A stretch of 64,000 nt of DNA from contig NC_003076.8 of the NCBI RefSeq assembly GCF_000001735.4, positions 21,393,835 through 21,457,834 on the forward strand, read 5' to 3'. The notes beneath the pieces are model-generated. The model had not been told where the DNA came from. It saw nothing but the letters and a program-made list of their open reading frames with translations, and searched no databases. Made by a program: the position numbers and the translations under genes. The DNA is from Arabidopsis thaliana (lineage: Eukaryota; Streptophyta; Magnoliopsida; Brassicales; Brassicaceae). This document shows, piece after piece, positions 21,101-31,650 of the stretch (the first letter of the stretch is position 1; the number at the start of each line of letters is the position of its first letter).

Positions 21101-23782
21101 TTAAACAAATGATGTTTCTTCCCTTTTGCAAGAACATTCGCCATTCTTAAAGATATGAACCTGATTCCCATCTCTTACAGTTATTTTCTTATCGACTAAC
21201 CGAGTCAAGATGGACACGAACTCATGGCAGTCCTTACACAGAATTTTGTTCTTAACAACATGAACCGGGGCTTCTGGTGACGCATAGATAAAACCATACA
21301 CAACAGCTTGTTTTGCACTGTGAAAGCTTGCGTTTTCATTACCTCTGTATGGTGAACCAAACCTTTTGATCTCTTCCTTTATCGATTCTATCTCTGCGTA
21401 AATCCCATTCGTTTTATCCACTCTAGTAACATCCTCACTGACAAAGCTGTGAACTTTTCCTTGAACCTCCACAGTGCTCTTGCCTAGCTTTTTACTCAAG
21501 CGCTTCTCAGTCATCAAATTTCGAGTCTTTTGAGCTAACTCTGGTTTTCCAGATTCGTCGTATAGGTCAGCCAAAAGAATGTACAAGGCTGGATCAGATG
21601 GTGCAAGTGCTAAGCCTTTGTTAGCCATATCTTCTCCTAAAGACAGATTTCCACGGTATCTACAAGCTCTCAACAACGTTTTGAAGATCATAGCATTTGG
21701 TTTTAAATGCATTGTCTCTACAACTCCTGTTGCTTCCTCTAGCCGTCCAGCACGACCTAAGATACCAACTAGATGAACATAGTGCTCTACCTGTGGCTCA
21801 ATGTTATAAATCTTTTTCATTACTTGGAAATACTCAAGGCCCAAGTCAGTCAATCTTCCATTACTACAAGCAGAGAGCAATATCAGGAACGTTACTGAAT
21901 CGGGCTCGGTTTCTTTCATCCTCATCTCCTCAAATGCAGATAGAGCAGATGAAATAAAACCGTTTGATGCCAAACCAGATACCAACCCGTTCCAAGAAAC
22001 CACATCAGGCGTAGCTATTTCTTCAAAAACTTTCTTTGCATCTTCCAAGCTACCACATTTACTATACATGTCAACGAGACTATTTAAAACCGAAGCCGCA
22101 CCAGAAAACCCGGATTTCACGGAGTAACAATGAAGATGTTTCCCAGTTTCAAGAGCGCCCAAGTTGGCTGAAGCTGAGATAAACCCGGGTAAGCTTAACT
22201 GATCCATTCTGATTCCATCACCATACATATAATTGATGACACTCAGTGCCATTTCATGCTTGCCCAACTCATTAAACCTTGTTACCAAGCTCGTGTATGT
22301 GATATTATCCCTCCTTTTCATCGACCTAATCACATTCCAGGCATAATCCACCTTCCTCGAGCTGGCATATGCATCGACAAGTGAATTCCCTACTACCATT
22401 TCACCATCTACGTGTCTTCTGAGTAGATATGCATGAATCTCTAATACCCGCCTTACATGTCTCAATTTGCTACAGGCTCGGAGAACACCGGATAGGGTAA
22501 CAACATTGGGTTCTACCTCTCGTTTTACCATCTCCATCAGCAGTCCAAAACAATCTTGCACGAACCCGTGATCAACAAGACCTAAGATTAACGTTGTCCA
22601 AGAGACGACGTTTGGTGAAACCATTGCTCCAAAGACTCTCGAAGCTTCTACTTCTGATGCCGAGCACTTCATATACATATCTACAAGTGCATTTCCAACA
22701 TCAGTGCTATCCTCGAAGCCAACCTTAATTGTCTGTGAGTGAATCTGTTTCCCAAAATCCAGCGAACGAACAGCAGAACACAAGCTCAAGATTGCAGAGT
22801 ATGTGAAGTTATTTGGTTGCAAACCCAAACTTCGCATCTCAAGAAACGTGCCAACAGCTTCCTTGGCTCTCAAGTTCCTTACAAACCCTGATACCACAGA
22901 CGTCCAAAGAAACACGTCTTGTTCTCCACTCGAATTCAACACCCTCACAGCATCCTCCATTTTAGAAAACTGCGAGTAGAAATCAACGAGAGATGTCTTC
23001 AATACCACATTCAGCGGAATTCCCCTGACAATTATGTTGCTATGAATCGTTTTACCAAACTCCAAACCGAGAAAGGAAGAGGCACCTAAAAGCTTAACAA
23101 ATGTGAACTCGTTAGGAGGAACACCAGCTTTAACCATCTCAGAGTAAAACTGCAACGCTTCTCTCCATTTACGAGCTCCCACTAAAGAAGATATCATCAT
23201 CGTCCACGAGATAGTATCCGCGTTCTGAAGAGAACTAAATAGCTCACAAGCTTCCTTAAACTGCCCACACTTAGAATACAAATCACTCAAGCTGCTTCCA
23301 ACAACTGAGTTTCCCTCAAACCCAGTCTTTATAACAGAGCCATGAACTCGACCTCCGTAACTAATATCTCTTAAACCAGCACAAGATCTTACCACCGAGG
23401 AAAAAGTGAATTCGTTCGGGTGTGTTCCCGAAGCCATCATTTCCTCAAACAACGAAAGCGCTGATGCAAACTCTTGGCTCTTGGTAAAAGCAGAGATCAT
23501 AACTGTCCATGCGAAAACAGTTCTGTGAGACATTTCATCGAACAGTTTACGTGCATTCCATATACCATCGGTTTTTAAGTAAAGACTCAAAAGATTGTTG
23601 CATAAGTCGAGATTCTCTAAAAGACCAAACTTTATTACTGGGCAGTGGATGTGTAAACCAATACGTGATGAATTCGATTCGCAGAAGGAGAGAATCCGAA
23701 TACATGATTTTTGAAGATTACCCAATTCGTTAGTGCGAGAGAGAAATGCAGAAGCTGCTGCTGCTACTACTTTGCTCGTCAT
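21101..23782 (-). CDS. PPR protein, PLS class with degenerate DYW domain
   Basis: Single exon, 893 residues from ATG 23782 (MTSKVVAAAASAFLSRTNELG). A TTG-started extension to 23860 was rejected. Tandem PLS-type pentatricopeptide repeats fill about residues 55-720, for example WTVMISAFTKSQEFASALSL and SWNGLVSGLASNGFISSALS. E/E+ motifs and a DYW-like C-terminus follow. Zinc-ligand motifs CKDCH and CSC remain. However, the HSEK active-site motif reads HSAK, so the catalytic Glu is Ala, and the protein ends CSCKREETSFV rather than DYW. A plastid role is plausible from the Ser/Ala-rich, basic N-terminus. Family members bind organellar RNA one nucleotide per repeat and specify C-to-U editing. This one probably cannot deaminate by itself. 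By position At5g52850. Confidence 0.9.
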   Translation of the reverse strand: MTSKVVAAAASAFLSRTNELGNLQKSCIRILSFCESNSSRIGLHIHCPVIKFGLLENLDLCNNLLSLYLKTDGIWNARKLFDEMSHRTVFAWTVMISAFTKSQEFASALSLFEEMMASGTHPNEFTFSSVVRSCAGLRDISYGGRVHGSVIKTGFEGNSVVGSSLSDLYSKCGQFKEACELFSSLQNADTISWTMMISSLVGARKWREALQFYSEMVKAGVPPNEFTFVKLLGASSFLGLEFGKTIHSNIIVRGIPLNVVLKTSLVDFYSQFSKMEDAVRVLNSSGEQDVFLWTSVVSGFVRNLRAKEAVGTFLEMRSLGLQPNNFTYSAILSLCSAVRSLDFGKQIHSQTIKVGFEDSTDVGNALVDMYMKCSASEVEASRVFGAMVSPNVVSWTTLILGLVDHGFVQDCFGLLMEMVKREVEPNVVTLSGVLRACSKLRHVRRVLEIHAYLLRRHVDGEMVVGNSLVDAYASSRKVDYAWNVIRSMKRRDNITYTSLVTRFNELGKHEMALSVINYMYGDGIRMDQLSLPGFISASANLGALETGKHLHCYSVKSGFSGAASVLNSLVDMYSKCGSLEDAKKVFEEIATPDVVSWNGLVSGLASNGFISSALSAFEEMRMKETEPDSVTFLILLSACSNGRLTDLGLEYFQVMKKIYNIEPQVEHYVHLVGILGRAGRLEEATGVVETMHLKPNAMIFKTLLRACRYRGNLSLGEDMANKGLALAPSDPALYILLADLYDESGKPELAQKTRNLMTEKRLSKKLGKSTVEVQGKVHSFVSEDVTRVDKTNGIYAEIESIKEEIKRFGSPYRGNENASFHSAKQAVVYGFIYASPEAPVHVVKNKILCKDCHEFVSILTRLVDKKITVRDGNQVHIFKNGECSCKREETSFV

Positions 23783-25941
23783 TTCTTTTGCATCAAACTT
23801 TTGAAGACGATAAAAGATCGAAAGTTTAATGTTCACATTGCTGTTGAGATTTGATCTCAAACACGATTTAGTTGGAGGGAAGCAAAGCCCTAAGTACTGT
23901 ACTCAAATAAATATGAAACATGTTGTAATTGTAACAAGTCAACTAACAACAAATAAAATATTGCAACACTATTAGCCAACAAATTATCACACAACTTCTA
24001 CGTTCTAATTGTTAAAAACTTTTTTTTGTTGTGCGACTGAAATCTTTATTTATCATACTTTTTTGTTACAAGAACTTAAAACATACAACAAAAGATAAAT
24101 TTATATTTTTTTTATGTAATATGGTGTACTATTGGCTAGCTTTTGGTTTGGTTACAATTTTTTTTCACATTTTATGTCCAGAGTAAACACAGAATTCATA
24201 TTCATAATTTTCAAAAGTAAGTAATAGAGAAGAAAATTTTGTTTGATAAAAATTTGAATCATTAATAATAATAAAGTAAGTTCATCAATATTTGACAAAA
24301 GCCCATTCTAGAGTTTAAAACCCCTACAAATAGAATATAAGCCCACAAGACAAGAGTCCGTTTATAGGAAGAAGATGGATAGTCAATGCAAAATCAAAAT
24401 ATAGTAGAGGACTTCCAAGTTTCAGTTTAGGGAAAACCAAAGTTGCATGATGTCACTAGCAATCGCATTATTTTGGATACGAAAGTCTGAAATTATGTTT
24501 TTAGTAATCCTGAAATTATGTTTTCTTTTTTTGGTTGACCTAGTAAGGTATTCAAAACTCGTTAACGGAAATCAAACAATAACGACAAAAACAATTGTTT
24601 GGTAACAATGGTATTCAGAGAAAAGGCAGTCACGGGTGAGTAGACAAAGAACAAGTCCGTGAACAAAATCTGATATTTTATATATGCATGTGTATGTGTG
24701 TGTGTGTGTGTCAATGGTTGCATGTACATTGTACTCATGACTGTTCTTCCACTTGGGACTAAACTTCAAGGAAACAAACAAGAAAAAAGCAGCATTACAT
24801 TTTGGGATGGCAAGTGGCAACGTGACCAAAATGAAAAATCTTTACTTTTGAAATATCATAATTTTCTTACAGAAAAACAAACTTACGTGGAAAAGTCAAC
24901 TATCAATAATTCACGATTTGTGGTTGTCTAATGTCCATAGAATAGAAAAAATAAACACTTGACATGAATACAAATTGTACGAAGTAGTTTAGAAATTTAT
25001 AACTAAAATTTTCTTAGCACAAGATTATTGAAAGACAGAGATTATACATCACAAATATTCTTCCGATCCATTTTTCATTTATCGTATGCAACTCTCTTGT
25101 ATACTAGTTTATAATAGGAATTAGTTCAAACCACTTTGCTACATGTTTTATCAAAAATTCTTCATCTTGATCGTGAAATTTGAATAGCAATGGAATTTTA
25201 TGTTTTTTTCTTTTGTTAAGAGAAGAAGATGGAGACCCGTGAAGACCAAGGTTTGTCTCCAAGCTACAAGTTAACCAAAGCGACTCTTCTATGCCATCTA
25301 TGTGTCTACCTTGTCCCCACCTAAATCTTAGCCTGAGTTCAAAATGATTTGATTTGAGTGCTCTATATACTATTTCTTTTGGTTACTTAGTTTATAAACG
25401 AGTAACTAACTAGCCCATAATATTCAATATCCATATAAATACAGTCATTAGAATTATATTTAAACAAGTGTTGGTGGATCAATCTATGGACTGATGGTAC
25501 TTATTCCGGTTTCTTGTGATAGAGAGAGAAGTAATCGTGTCCACATCATATTATTGACGTTTTTCCCCTTTCTATAGCAAAGTTTTAACTTTTATGGGTC
25601 CATAATGTGATGTACATACATAACTGAGTGAAACTAGATGTCAAGATTTTTCTTATAAACTATTTTGAAAAATAGTGCAATCGACAGGCTAGGTCTACAA
25701 AACGTTGAATTTAACCTCTCATTTTTCGAAAGTGACATGTCTCTACATAGCAAACACCTAGTTAACATTGAAACGTGAAAAAGAAAGAAAGGAATATATA
25801 AGTTGAATAATTGATCCCGAATTCGAATGTCTACGAAAGACTTTATAACAGTTCCAACACATCAATGATCGATCCGGAGATATTTTGTTAAGTTAACATA
25901 GATTGATCAGTGTGAGAAACAAATGTAAAAAAAAAAAAAAC
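23783..25941. other. Spacer between PPR gene and ABCG8
   Basis: The first 100-150 bp are presumably the PPR promoter and leader. The rest is AT-rich with no recognisable gene. A short (GT)n tract lies at about 24693-24711. CTGAAATTATGTTTT is repeated at about 24487 and 24510, a small tandem duplication. Confidence 0.5.
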
Positions 25942-27711
25942 TTACCTCTTTGAACCAGAAACTCTTCTAAGGAGAGCAAGAAAACACAACACACGATAAA
26001 GTACGAAAAACCCTAACAAAACATAAACATTAAACCACCTCTGTTTCTCATGAAGTCCTTTCTTCTTCAACACGTCACCTCCAGTAACCATGCAGATCTT
26101 TGTTTGAGCTTCCTCCAACCAGACCAAACACTTGGAGGCTAAGCACGAGTACTCGTTTATCAGAAGTGCATCCAATGCATACTTATACATTGAGAAGAAG
26201 TACATGAAAAGCCAGTACTTGGGAAGACTTTCCTTGGAAATGAAGTAACCGGAAAACAAGAAGAAAGCCGCTAGAAGAATTGTCACAAGAGAGGTTCCCG
26301 TAATGTAATTTGGGGCAAGAGAGCTCAAGAAGAGAACAAAAGAGTTCGCCATTAGGAGAATGATCCATATCACGAGAACGAAGTACCCAAAAGCTTGCCA
26401 TGTGGGGCAGAGACCAATGAGGAAATAGACCGAAACAGAGTAAATGATTGAGATAACGAACAAGTACGGCAAGAATACGAGTGTATTTGCGAGAATGTGA
26501 GAGGAGAGTCTGTAAATACCACTCGAAGTCTCCCTGAGAAGAATTGGACGCTCGTTGATGAAGATCGGGAGGGTTTCGGTTGTTGAAGAGAGGAGAAAAG
26601 TGAGCGTGAAGGCGAACATACCGAATCTTTTCTCAATTCCTGCTTTGCCGATTCCGATGTTGATGTAGATAGTTCCTAGGACAAGACCAACTACAAGGGC
26701 TTCTAATGCATTGGTTAGAAGTAGTTGCCTTGTCCGGTAAATGATCTTCCAGAATCTTCTCGCGAGAAGGCTTATCTCGGTGATTCTTGATTTTCTATAT
26801 CGAACAATACTCTGTTTTTCTCTCTGTTTCCGGTTTTCGATTGAAGGGAGAGCAGTAGCATCGGTGTTTCCGTCGGATTCTCGTAGTTCTTGAAGTATTT
26901 CCATTGCATATTCAAGGGAATTGAGCTGCGGAGGGACGGTAAATCCCTTGAAGAGCAAGAAACCTTCGAGGGAGTCAAGTCTTCCGTGGTACACAACAGT
27001 TCCTTTTGAAAGAAGTAACAACCGATCGATGATAGACAGAATCTTGAAGCTAGGCTGGTGAATGGACAATATCACGGTCCGTTGTCTTGACACAGCGATG
27101 GATTTGAGGATGTGAATGACGTCAAAAGCGGATTTACTGTCTAAACCCGAAGTGGGTTCATCGAGGAGAAGAAAGCAAGGGTCGTGAAGGAGGCTTAACC
27201 CTATCGAGACTCTTCTTCTTTCGCCACCGGATAAGCCTTGAGCGAGTCTTGTGTGGGAAAGATGTGTTAGGTTAAGCTCTGATAGAAGAGAGGTTACGGT
27301 TTCAGAAACTATTGATGGGTTTGGGAGCAAGAGACAAGCAGCGAAGGAGAAGGTCTCGGAGACGGTGAGGAGAGGGAAGAAAGAGTCATGTTGGGGAACG
27401 TAAGAGGAGATTTTTCGATAAGAGGAAGGGTTAATGGGAATGGAGTTAAGGAGGATTGAACCGGAAGTTGGGGAGGTTTTAGAGGCGAGAATGTCAAGGA
27501 GAGTTGATTTTCCGGCGCCGGAAGGGCCAACGACGGCGAGGATCTCGGTTGGATGAGCGGTGAGAGTGATGTTGCGGAGGATAAAGGAGGGTGGCTCAGT
27601 CGCCGGGAAGCGGAGGAGGGAGAGAGAGGTTTTTGGTATGGTGTAGGAGATTGAAGAGGTGGTTAATGTGTAGGCCGCCGTCTCCGGCGGAGGTGATGGA
27701 GGTATTTCCAT
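25942..27711 (-). CDS. ABCG8: ABCG8 half-size ABC transporter (WBC subfamily)
   Basis: Single exon, 589 residues. The nucleotide-binding domain comes first, the order typical of ABCG: Walker A GPSGAGKST (62-70), Q-loop Q107, signature LSGGE (160-164), Walker B CFLLLDEP (179-186, D184 and E185) and H-loop H218 in SIHQP. The membrane domain of about six helices follows (roughly 340-585), with the family segment RETSSGIYRLSSHILAN. As a half-transporter it must dimerise; ABCG clade members export lipids or hormones, but the substrate here is unknown. Sequence and position indicate At5g52860. It is intronless, as are its closest Arabidopsis relatives. The stop codon lies inside AGAG|GTAAGT, a perfect donor consensus. 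Confidence 0.93.
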   Translation of the reverse strand: MEIPPSPPPETAAYTLTTSSISYTIPKTSLSLLRFPATEPPSFILRNITLTAHPTEILAVVGPSGAGKSTLLDILASKTSPTSGSILLNSIPINPSSYRKISSYVPQHDSFFPLLTVSETFSFAACLLLPNPSIVSETVTSLLSELNLTHLSHTRLAQGLSGGERRRVSIGLSLLHDPCFLLLDEPTSGLDSKSAFDVIHILKSIAVSRQRTVILSIHQPSFKILSIIDRLLLLSKGTVVYHGRLDSLEGFLLFKGFTVPPQLNSLEYAMEILQELRESDGNTDATALPSIENRKQREKQSIVRYRKSRITEISLLARRFWKIIYRTRQLLLTNALEALVVGLVLGTIYINIGIGKAGIEKRFGMFAFTLTFLLSSTTETLPIFINERPILLRETSSGIYRLSSHILANTLVFLPYLFVISIIYSVSVYFLIGLCPTWQAFGYFVLVIWIILLMANSFVLFLSSLAPNYITGTSLVTILLAAFFLFSGYFISKESLPKYWLFMYFFSMYKYALDALLINEYSCLASKCLVWLEEAQTKICMVTGGDVLKKKGLHEKQRWFNVYVLLGFFVLYRVLCFLALLRRVSGSKR

Positions 27712-27773
27712 AGAGAATGGTTCTAAGTTCTAACTTGTAAGAGTTTAAGACGTTGAAGAGTGTAGTGAATGAG

Positions 27774-27782
27774 ATTTATATA
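27774..27782 (-). promoter_or_regulatory. Probable TATA box of ABCG8
   Basis: TATATAAAT on the minus strand, 63 bp upstream of the ABCG8 ATG. This implies a 5' leader of only about 30-40 nt. Confidence 0.5.
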
Positions 27783-28271
27783 ATTAAGTTTTTATTTGGT
27801 CTTGTGATGATGTAAATGTTGTAAGCCAAAAACCTAATTTTACATTTTTGGGTTGTTTTCTTTCACTAAGATTTTTTGGATTTTTGCAGTATATTGTTTT
27901 AACCTTCGAAATGTATATGTGTATATCGGTAGAGTTTTGGGTCAAAAATCTCTCAAATAAATATTATTTTTCTTTTTTTTCTCCACATATACATCACCTT
28001 CGAATTCGAATACAATCTCTAAACAAAAAAAAAATCGTAATGTTTTTATAATTTTCGATCTAATTTACGACAAAATAAAAAATAGAGAATGTAGCTTATG
28101 GGCTTGAAAATTTACATAGGCCTATACATTACGGGCTTTATGAAACTCATATGTAGCCCTGTAAATAAATAAACGAGAACCAAATTGGATAGACAAAGCC
28201 ACTTATTGAGATAATAATAAAATGGAATTGTAGTCTTGTAGATAATGTTCCCATTCTCAAACTAAAACATT

Positions 28272-28577
28272 GTCCAATATCGATTGGAAAAAATGTCAAA
28301 AGAAATCACGAACTTTTAAATTTAGGACGAAAAAAACATAAACTTGTGAAATGTTATTTAAATCACAAAATTTTATTTGATTTCTGAAAAAAATGGTCAG
28401 GGCATGTCGTTATTTTTCTGTTAGCAGACCAAAATGGCCTAGTCAACAAAATTTGACCATTTTATTCAAAAACCAAACAAAATTTCGTAATTTAAATGAC
28501 ATTTCACAAGTTCATTTTTTCGTCCAAATTTAAAAATTCACAATTCTTTTTGACATTTTTCCAAATATTGATCCAAA
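28272..28577. mobile_element. Foldback (long inverted repeat) element, MITE-like
   Basis: Left arm about 28272-28400 and right arm about 28452-28577 are inverted copies of about 125 bp at roughly 80% identity, around a centre of about 50 bp. Matching blocks include GGAAAAAATGTCAAAAG, AACTTGTGAAATGTTATTTAAATC and AAAATGGTCA. There is no coding capacity. The long arms suggest a Mutator-like or foldback MITE; family assignment is uncertain. Confidence 0.65.
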
Positions 28578-29237
28578 ACTAAGTCCATTAATCGTGTTCT
28601 CTCTCACACATCAATTTCTCTCGCTTCTCTCCACAAAGATCTCAAATTAGCTCTTACTCTACCATCTTAGCTCAGATGGCACCTCAAGTGAACCATTTAA
28701 ATGATGATTCATTTTGTTTATGAATGATGATTCATTTCCACTTGCAAATTCCAATTTCCTTGGATTTTGTTCCACATTAGTTACATTTTCATAATGAAAT
28801 TTGTTTCTTGTTTGTTAAATATTTTTGCCGAAGTATGAATTACTCCAATTCTTCTTATTTCAAATAAGTCTATAAATAAGATATAGTAATATGCCCTTAA
28901 TCACAAACAGTCACATGCAATGCATTCAAAATCCCATGATTAGTATATAGAGACCTCGAGTAATGTAAAAGAACCTCAACTTAAACTACCATGTTCGTTA
29001 ATTAATTATAACTTTCGAACAAATATATGGCTAAATACAGGTAATCTATAATACAATTTGCGATGATTAGGACATTGTGTACATACATAAACAGACAGAT
29101 CATTTTTTTCGTCGGACAAATAAACTTGAAAACATTATTAAGCTAAATTGGTCGGAGACATGTGTCCTACGTTAGCATCTAAAGAAAATCTAAGAAGAGG
29201 GGACAACCAAATCTACTTGAAAAGTCTTATGAAACTA

Positions 29238-29288
29238 AACAAGAAGTTCCTTTTTTTTTTTTTTGTCAAGAACAAGAAGTTCCTTTTT
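29238..29288 (-). repeat. Micro-insertion with 18 bp direct repeats
   Basis: AACAAGAAGTTCCTTTTT at 29238-29255 and again at 29271-29288 flank a 15 bp insert. On the minus strand the insert reads CTTGAC followed by nine A. Thirteen bases of the repeat are not part of the T run. Confidence 0.6.
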
Positions 29289-31386
29289 GTTCTATACTTC
29301 TATGTAGTAGAAAACGGTGTCGTTTTGAAAGTGCAACGTATTCTTCCTCATGTGGGACTTTTAAACATGGCCACGTGTATGGTTCTCCGGCGTCGATTGC
29401 TCTTTGCTTCCTTGTGAGGTGGTTGTTCTCGACATGATATTGATAGTGTTGATTATTTATTTCTGTATTAATTGACATGATAGTGATCATGATTATTGTT
29501 TAGACAAAAGAAAAAGAAAAGAAAAACTCCAAAGAGAAGTGAATGTGTTATTTTGTTTTTTGAGTTTCGAGCGGATCTTGTATTATGATTCTGCACAGAA
29601 TGTTATGAGACTGATCCATTGCACGCGTTGAGTTTGTTTTATGCTCATCACTATTACTACTTCGGAAGCATCCCACGGCATATAAACTCGTCTTATAATT
29701 AGGAGGTAATATAACTTAAGCTGTTCAAGTCTAATATATAAATATATACAGATTTTGATCTCCATTGGTTTTGGCTTTTTCACTGATATTCAAATTAGAT
29801 TTCGATCTCGATTGATTCATAGTATTTAGGATAACAATCTTTGGATAATATATAAATGATATGATATCCTTTAACTTTTGAGATAGTTTTTATGTTAAAT
29901 TATACCAACATTCCTAGTATGGTATATATAGACCTTAAAGTTTGTCCAACCGTTACTTTCCTATAAAAATGATTTCTCACCTATATATAAGTGGCATGTT
30001 TTGTAGTAAATTTATCTGAAATGTTAAGTTTAAATTGTTTCTGTTGAAGCGTTTCCCATAAACATTTCGAAAAAACCTATAAAAATGTTCCACATTTGGT
30101 TAGGAAAATGATCTTTTGGTAATATATAAATGAATTGGTAATCCTTAATTATTGAAGTAGTTAAGTTAGAAAATATTCTTAATAGATGTTTGTAAAAACC
30201 TTATAATAGATTTTCACTTGGTTTAGTTAGTTTTTAGCTAACAAAATGCATCTAAAAAGACTTTTAAAGCACTATATTATTTGATGAGCTTTTTTGTTAT
30301 AACTTCTTTCAGTTTCATATTTAATTTCTAAGATGGACCAACGATCAAGGAAGACAATATTGGAACACCGGAGAACATGTTGCAAACATGTACTAGATTG
30401 AGACTACTATTAAAAATAACACTTAACTATTTTGCTGAATTGATTATATAAGTATCAAGATAGCATCATGATGTTATCATACATAGCGTTTTATGGTTTC
30501 TAAAAGCAATTAAGCTTTTGTGGTTAATTTTCTCGATCAACTAATAATCTCACAACTGATGATAAACTAGAGAAAACCAGTGAAGAAAGTTGTGTATATA
30601 TTCAGTGGTTTATTATTATGTCGAGATCAGTAAATTGTCTCTTCTGGTAACTGAATCAATTGATTTTTATGGTTAGTCTATCAATCAGACACTTGAGAAC
30701 CCCAAAAGATGATCTGAATAATAGATCCGGAAATCCTCCACTATTATTTCATTATTAGTTTTGTAAATATAAGAGATTTGAGGTTCGATTTTAAAAGCTA
30801 CGAGCAAAAAGTAACAAGAGAGAGAGAGAGACCAAGTAGCTAGGTCAAATCTTCATTTGAGTGGTTATCATCTCTGCCTAGACTTTAGACCTAACACTTT
30901 CTCAGTCGAGCTACTTCCTCAGGTCAACAATTTCACACCTTCTTTCTCTCTCTCCTCTTTTATTTTGAATACGATAATAATACTAACATTTAAAAATAAA
31001 AATAAAGTATATATAGAAAACTAACGTAAATTATTTGACTTTATTTCTCAAGTTAATATATCCATATACATGAAGTAGTTTTCTTGTAACTTGAACGATT
31101 GATAAGTGAAAATATCAAATCTCCAAAAAAATGAAATTAAAGTAACGAGGAGATACAAAAAAATAAACTATAAATATGAGTGGAGGAAGAAGAGGACACG
31201 ATGGTTAGAGCTTGTAACGAACGCAAAATTGAAGTGGAGAAGTTACAGAAATTTATGAAACGCGTAAAGATGTTTGTTTAATGATGTGTTTCACCACAAG
31301 CATCTCTATCTCTTTCGCACAACCCAAAAAACAAATTGTCATAACTCTTGTTGACAATTCAATTCTTTAATATTCCATCTAAAACC

Positions 31387-31650
31387 TATTCCTTCTGTTT
31401 TTTTTTGTTTAATTGTTTAGAAAAAAAATTTGTTTCTAAAAGATTGATTTTTTTAAGTTTTCCATATAATATTTATTGGTTAATATTGGTAAATTGTAAT
31501 TTTCAAGAAAAATAGTTAATTATCATTGGTTTAGAGTTATAGAAAACTGTAAAATACTAAAAATAATATATTTATAATCAACATTTAATATGTTTTCTTA
31601 ATATATGTGTTTTTTTCTAAACAATCAAACAAAAAAGAACAGAGGAAGTA
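31387..31650. mobile_element. Stowaway-like (Tc1/mariner) MITE relic
   Basis: A 260 bp element (31389-31648) bounded by TA on both sides. Terminal inverted repeats: left TTCCTTCTGTT..., right (inverted) CTTCCTCTGTTC..., then TTTTTTGTTTRATTGTTTAGAAAAAA on both arms. The Stowaway consensus begins CTCCCTCYGTT after the TA target duplication, and both ends fit as degenerate copies. The interior is AT-rich and non-coding. Confidence 0.6.

Noticed and set aside
23783..23860. 26-residue N-terminal extension of the PPR protein
   Set aside because: The frame is open but the first codon is TTG. ATG 23782 gives a plausible N-terminus.
30780..30930. tRNA-like or SINE-like patch (GGTTCGATTTT, GAGTGGTTATC, AGTCGAGCTAC)
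   Set aside because: Box-like words are in the wrong order or orientation for a Pol III promoter, and no cloverleaf can be drawn.
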